A stretch of 6,510 nt of DNA from CAZQYC01 sp964597495 (GTDB lineage Bacteria; Pseudomonadota; Gammaproteobacteria; Steroidobacterales; Steroidobacteraceae): the NCBI GenBank assembly GCA_964597495.1, contig CAZQYC010000156.1, positions 1 through 6,510 of the forward strand, written 5' to 3'. The translations under genes were made by a program, and so were the position numbers. Positions 3,786-6,510 of the stretch are shown one piece after another. Each line of letters opens with the position of its first letter. Within the stretch, counting starts at the first letter, position 1. Below the pieces are notes generated by a model. It was not told the origin of the DNA. It made no database searches and was given only the letters and a program-made list of their open reading frames with translations.

Positions 3786-6500
3786 TTAAGACCCCTGCAG
3801 TCCAGAAGCGATTCCGGATACGGAGGCGAGCAGCGCGGCTAGCAATTCCTGATCCGTGCGTCCGCTCGCTCGCCAACGTCGCAGGAGGTCCACCTGCATC
3901 AAGTGCATGGGATCCAGGTAGGGATTGCGCAGCCGAATCGAGCGCTGCAGGATCGGCTCGCCGTCGAGAAGCCGCGCACATCCCTTGATCTTCTGCACGT
4001 GATGCTGGGCGAGCGCATATTCCTCGCGCAGCATTTTGATGATGCCTGCATGCTTCTCGTCAGCAAGGCCGTCGTAAAACTTCGCGATATCCATATCGGC
4101 GCGCGCCAAGGCCAACTCCACGTCGTCGATCAAGTTCTCGAAGAAGAACCATCGAGCGTATAGCTCCCCGATCAAATCGCCGCCCAGCTTGCTTTCCAAT
4201 GCGGCGAGCGCTGTGCCAGCTCCAAACCAACCGGAAATCAAGTAACGGCACTGCGCCCATGCCGATAACCAAAGAACCGTGCGCAACCCGGTCACCCCGC
4301 CGCGGTCGTCCCGCAGCGTCGGACGCGAACCTATTTGCATCCGCTCGATCACGTCGATGGGCGTAATCTCGCGAAAGAACTCGTCGAAACCGTTCTGCTG
4401 CAACAACGCCCGATAGGTTTCGCTCGCGGTGTGCGCCATCAGCTCCATCGCTTCGTGCCAGCGCGGGATGACTTGCTCGGGCGGCGCAACCCCGGCAGCA
4501 GCCAATGCCAGCGAGTTGAACGACTGTTCGAAGACACGCAAGGCGATCGGGCGTAGGCCGTATTTTTCGTTGATGAGTCCACCCTGCTCCGTCAGCCGCA
4601 GCCGGCCGAGAATCGAGCCGGCCGGCACGCTCCGCACCAGCGATTCGTTGCGCGCGGCGCTCCGGCTCGAAGCGCCTTCGCGCCAGTGAAAAATGGTCAG
4701 CTCCACTTGATGTTCGGCCGCCGCTTTAACCAGCGCTTCCTGTGCCTTACGAACCAGCCAGCGGGAAGTCACGATGCCGTTGCACTTATTGCTATCGGCA
4801 TAACCGACGACGACATACTGATGATTGCCGCGCCCGGTAAGATGCCGGCGATAGAGCGGCTCCGCGAAAAGCCGGCGCATGATTTCGCCGCAGTTCGACA
4901 GCGCCTCGACGGATTCGAACAGCGGCGCAACGTCGACGAGCACGTCGCCGCTACGGCGATCGGCGATATCGGCCCAGCGCGCGAGCAGCAATACGCTCAA
5001 TACATCGTCTGCACCGTTCGTCATGCTCACGATATACGGACCGATCGCGTCTTGTCCGTAACGGTGCCGGCAATGCGCCAAGGCATCGAACACCCAAAGA
5101 CTGCGTTTGCCTGTGGCATTGAGCAGCGCCGAGGGACCGCTATCCGCGGCGATGGCGGCAAGCAGTCGCTCGGTTCGCTGCTCGCTGGACTTCGAGGCCC
5201 AGCCCGCGTCGCCAAAACCCTGTGCAATTACCGTGCAATGCACGTCGGCATGCTGGCGGATGTCGAGCGTCGCAAGATGAAAACCGAAGGTGCGAATGCG
5301 CCGCAACAAGCGACGCACCGGTTGCAACCCGGCGTGTTGGCCACGGTGCTGTTCGAGACTCGCCGCGATCAAACCGACGTCGTCGATGAGTTGCGCCGCA
5401 TTCTCATAGTGATTCTGCCGTCCCTCGTACGTGGCGCGCAGTCGCTCCATCATCTGGCCGAGAAACACCCGGTAAGGCATGTTGTCTTGTCGAAGCGGAG
5501 AAAGACTCGGCGCCGCGGGCAGCAAGACCATGTAGTGCTCGATTCGTTCGCGAAGCGCCGAAGACACGCCGATTCGGCTCGCGCTCTGCGACAGGAGCTC
5601 AGTCAATTGCTGGCATTCGAGAAAATAGCGGTTGACGATGAGCTGCTGCTGGCGCGCCACCGTTTCTCGTATCGTCTTCGCATGAACGTCGGGATTGCCG
5701 TCCATGTCGCCGCCCACCCACGAACCGAAACGAATGATTTCGGGTATGTCGAGCGCTCGGGCCTCCGGACCATAAACCTTCTCAAGCGCGGCCGCGATCT
5801 CTTCGTAAAACACCGGAACGATTTCGTACAGCACTTCCACGATGAAGAAGAGAACGTGTTCGCGCTCGTCGGCGACCGTCAAACGGCCGCGGGAATTGTC
5901 GGCGGTTTGCCATCCGGAAGTAATCTCTTGCCGTATTCGGGCCGTCACTTCCTGGTGTTCGGCAGCTCCTGCAGTGAGGTCGAGCCGCCGCAGCAGAAGT
6001 TCGGCCACCGATTGTTGTTTACGCAAAATGGTGCGGCGAGTCGACTCCGTCGGATGTGCCGTCAGCACCGGCTCGATCCAAAGCTCCAAGAGCAGTTTGC
6101 GAATGTCGCCGAGCCCAAGACCTTTGGCTTTGAGCGTCGCCAGTGCTTCTTCGATACCGCCGGGCTGCGGCGTGCCGTCGCCGCTTAAGTACTGGCGTCG
6201 ACGACGGATGCGATGCACCTTCTCCGCCATATTGACCATTTGGAACCACGTCGAGAACGCGCGCACCAAATCCTGAGCCTGATGGGCTTCTCGATTGCGG
6301 GTACGAACCGTGAGTGCCAAGGCGTCGTCTTGATCGCCCGAACGTCGGCCAATGGCAGTCTGCCGATCGCCTTCGACGGCCTCGAAGAGCGCATCGCCAC
6401 CTTGATCGCGAAGCACTTCGCCGACCAATCCGCCCAAGATATGCACGTCCTCGCGCAGAGCAGCATCTTTGAGCGGGAAATGGATATCGGGACGAGGCAT
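3786..6500 (-). CDS. ppc: Phosphoenolpyruvate carboxylase (divergent active-site loops)
   Basis: This cytosolic enzyme converts phosphoenolpyruvate and bicarbonate to oxaloacetate and phosphate, refilling the TCA cycle. The 904 residues match the family's usual length (E. coli 883). Expected landmarks are present in order: H149 in VLTAHPTESTRR, GGDMDGNP at 263-270, R415 in LDIRQ, metal ligands E529 (VAPLFES) and D569 (GYADS), K572, H605/R607/R613 in the catalytic loop, TEQG at 637-640, R726 in GSRP, and R740. Several surrounding positions are unusual. The glycine-rich loop FHGRGG..(G/S)RGG reads FHWREGASSRSA. The signature GYSDSxKD(A/G)G reads GYADSNKCNG. The C-terminus ends GLQGS instead of the near-invariant NTG; E. 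coli N881 there helps bind the inhibitor aspartate. Family membership is very strong. Full activity and normal aspartate feedback are uncertain. The ATG at 6498-6500 fits a full N-terminus, but only ten bases precede it, no Shine-Dalgarno is seen, and the frame is open to the window edge. Confidence 0.5.
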   Translation of the reverse strand: MPRPDIHFPLKDAALREDVHILGGLVGEVLRDQGGDALFEAVEGDRQTAIGRRSGDQDDALALTVRTRNREAHQAQDLVRAFSTWFQMVNMAEKVHRIRRRRQYLSGDGTPQPGGIEEALATLKAKGLGLGDIRKLLLELWIEPVLTAHPTESTRRTILRKQQSVAELLLRRLDLTAGAAEHQEVTARIRQEITSGWQTADNSRGRLTVADEREHVLFFIVEVLYEIVPVFYEEIAAALEKVYGPEARALDIPEIIRFGSWVGGDMDGNPDVHAKTIRETVARQQQLIVNRYFLECQQLTELLSQSASRIGVSSALRERIEHYMVLLPAAPSLSPLRQDNMPYRVFLGQMMERLRATYEGRQNHYENAAQLIDDVGLIAASLEQHRGQHAGLQPVRRLLRRIRTFGFHLATLDIRQHADVHCTVIAQGFGDAGWASKSSEQRTERLLAAIAADSGPSALLNATGKRSLWVFDALAHCRHRYGQDAIGPYIVSMTNGADDVLSVLLLARWADIADRRSGDVLVDVAPLFESVEALSNCGEIMRRLFAEPLYRRHLTGRGNHQYVVVGYADSNKCNGIVTSRWLVRKAQEALVKAAAEHQVELTIFHWREGASSRSAARNESLVRSVPAGSILGRLRLTEQGGLINEKYGLRPIALRVFEQSFNSLALAAAGVAPPEQVIPRWHEAMELMAHTASETYRALLQQNGFDEFFREITPIDVIERMQIGSRPTLRDDRGGVTGLRTVLWLSAWAQCRYLISGWFGAGTALAALESKLGGDLIGELYARWFFFENLIDDVELALARADMDIAKFYDGLADEKHAGIIKMLREEYALAQHHVQKIKGCARLLDGEPILQRSIRLRNPYLDPMHLMQVDLLRRWRASGRTDQELLAALLASVSGIASGLQGS

Positions 6501-6510
6501 GAAACCGGGT

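Noticed and set aside
4686..6188. 500-codon open frame on the plus strand inside ppc
   Set aside because: It is antisense to a gene with clear PEPC motifs throughout, is rich in Arg, His and Gln, and has no recognisable domain or ribosome binding site. Long antisense frames are expected opposite GC-rich coding DNA.
3786..6500. ppc as a pseudogene
   Set aside because: The frame is intact over the full family length and the catalytic His, Arg, Lys and metal-ligand residues are all present, so decay is a possibility to test and not a supported call.

Overview
The window reads as ordinary chromosomal DNA of a GC-rich Gram-negative proteobacterium. Evidence for the cell type is an outer-membrane beta-barrel protein with an N-terminal signal peptide and a C-terminal phenylalanine, a membrane-anchored periplasmic glucan enzyme, and a proteobacterial-style phosphoenolpyruvate carboxylase. 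From memory, the N-terminus of the carboxylase resembles Xanthomonadales/Steroidobacteraceae-like gammaproteobacterial enzymes. That placement is inference; no search was run. There are no RNA genes, CRISPR arrays, insertion sequences, integrases or phage genes.

Layout, left to right. Positions 46-1764 (+) encode a family 17 glycoside hydrolase domain held between one N-terminal and about seven C-terminal membrane helices. This suggests an NdvC-like (beta-1,3/1,6-glucan) periplasmic glucan-modifying enzyme. Its 3' end overlaps tail-to-tail with a minus-strand pair: a small membrane protein (1657-2082) and a secreted beta-rich protein of unknown function (2079-2729). The pair shares an ATGA stop/start overlap and is probably translationally coupled. 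A 360-bp divergent intergenic region (2730-3089) holds several inverted repeats and repeated GTCAG words but no gene. It is followed by an outer-membrane beta-barrel protein (3090-3773, +). Twelve bases later the convergent ppc gene ends (3786-6500, -); its N-terminal end lies at the right edge of the window.

Four of the five proteins belong to the cell envelope (inner-membrane glucan enzyme, small membrane protein, exported protein, outer-membrane barrel). The fifth is central-carbon anaplerosis. Nothing in the sequence proves that they act together; only the minus-strand pair looks like an operon.

No new defence, mobile or biosynthetic system is evident. The most notable signal is in the carboxylase. 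The charged catalytic residues are retained, but the glycine-rich catalytic loop, the second family signature and the normally invariant C-terminal Asn-Thr-Gly are all altered. This could mark a divergent subfamily, altered allosteric control, or an enzyme losing function.
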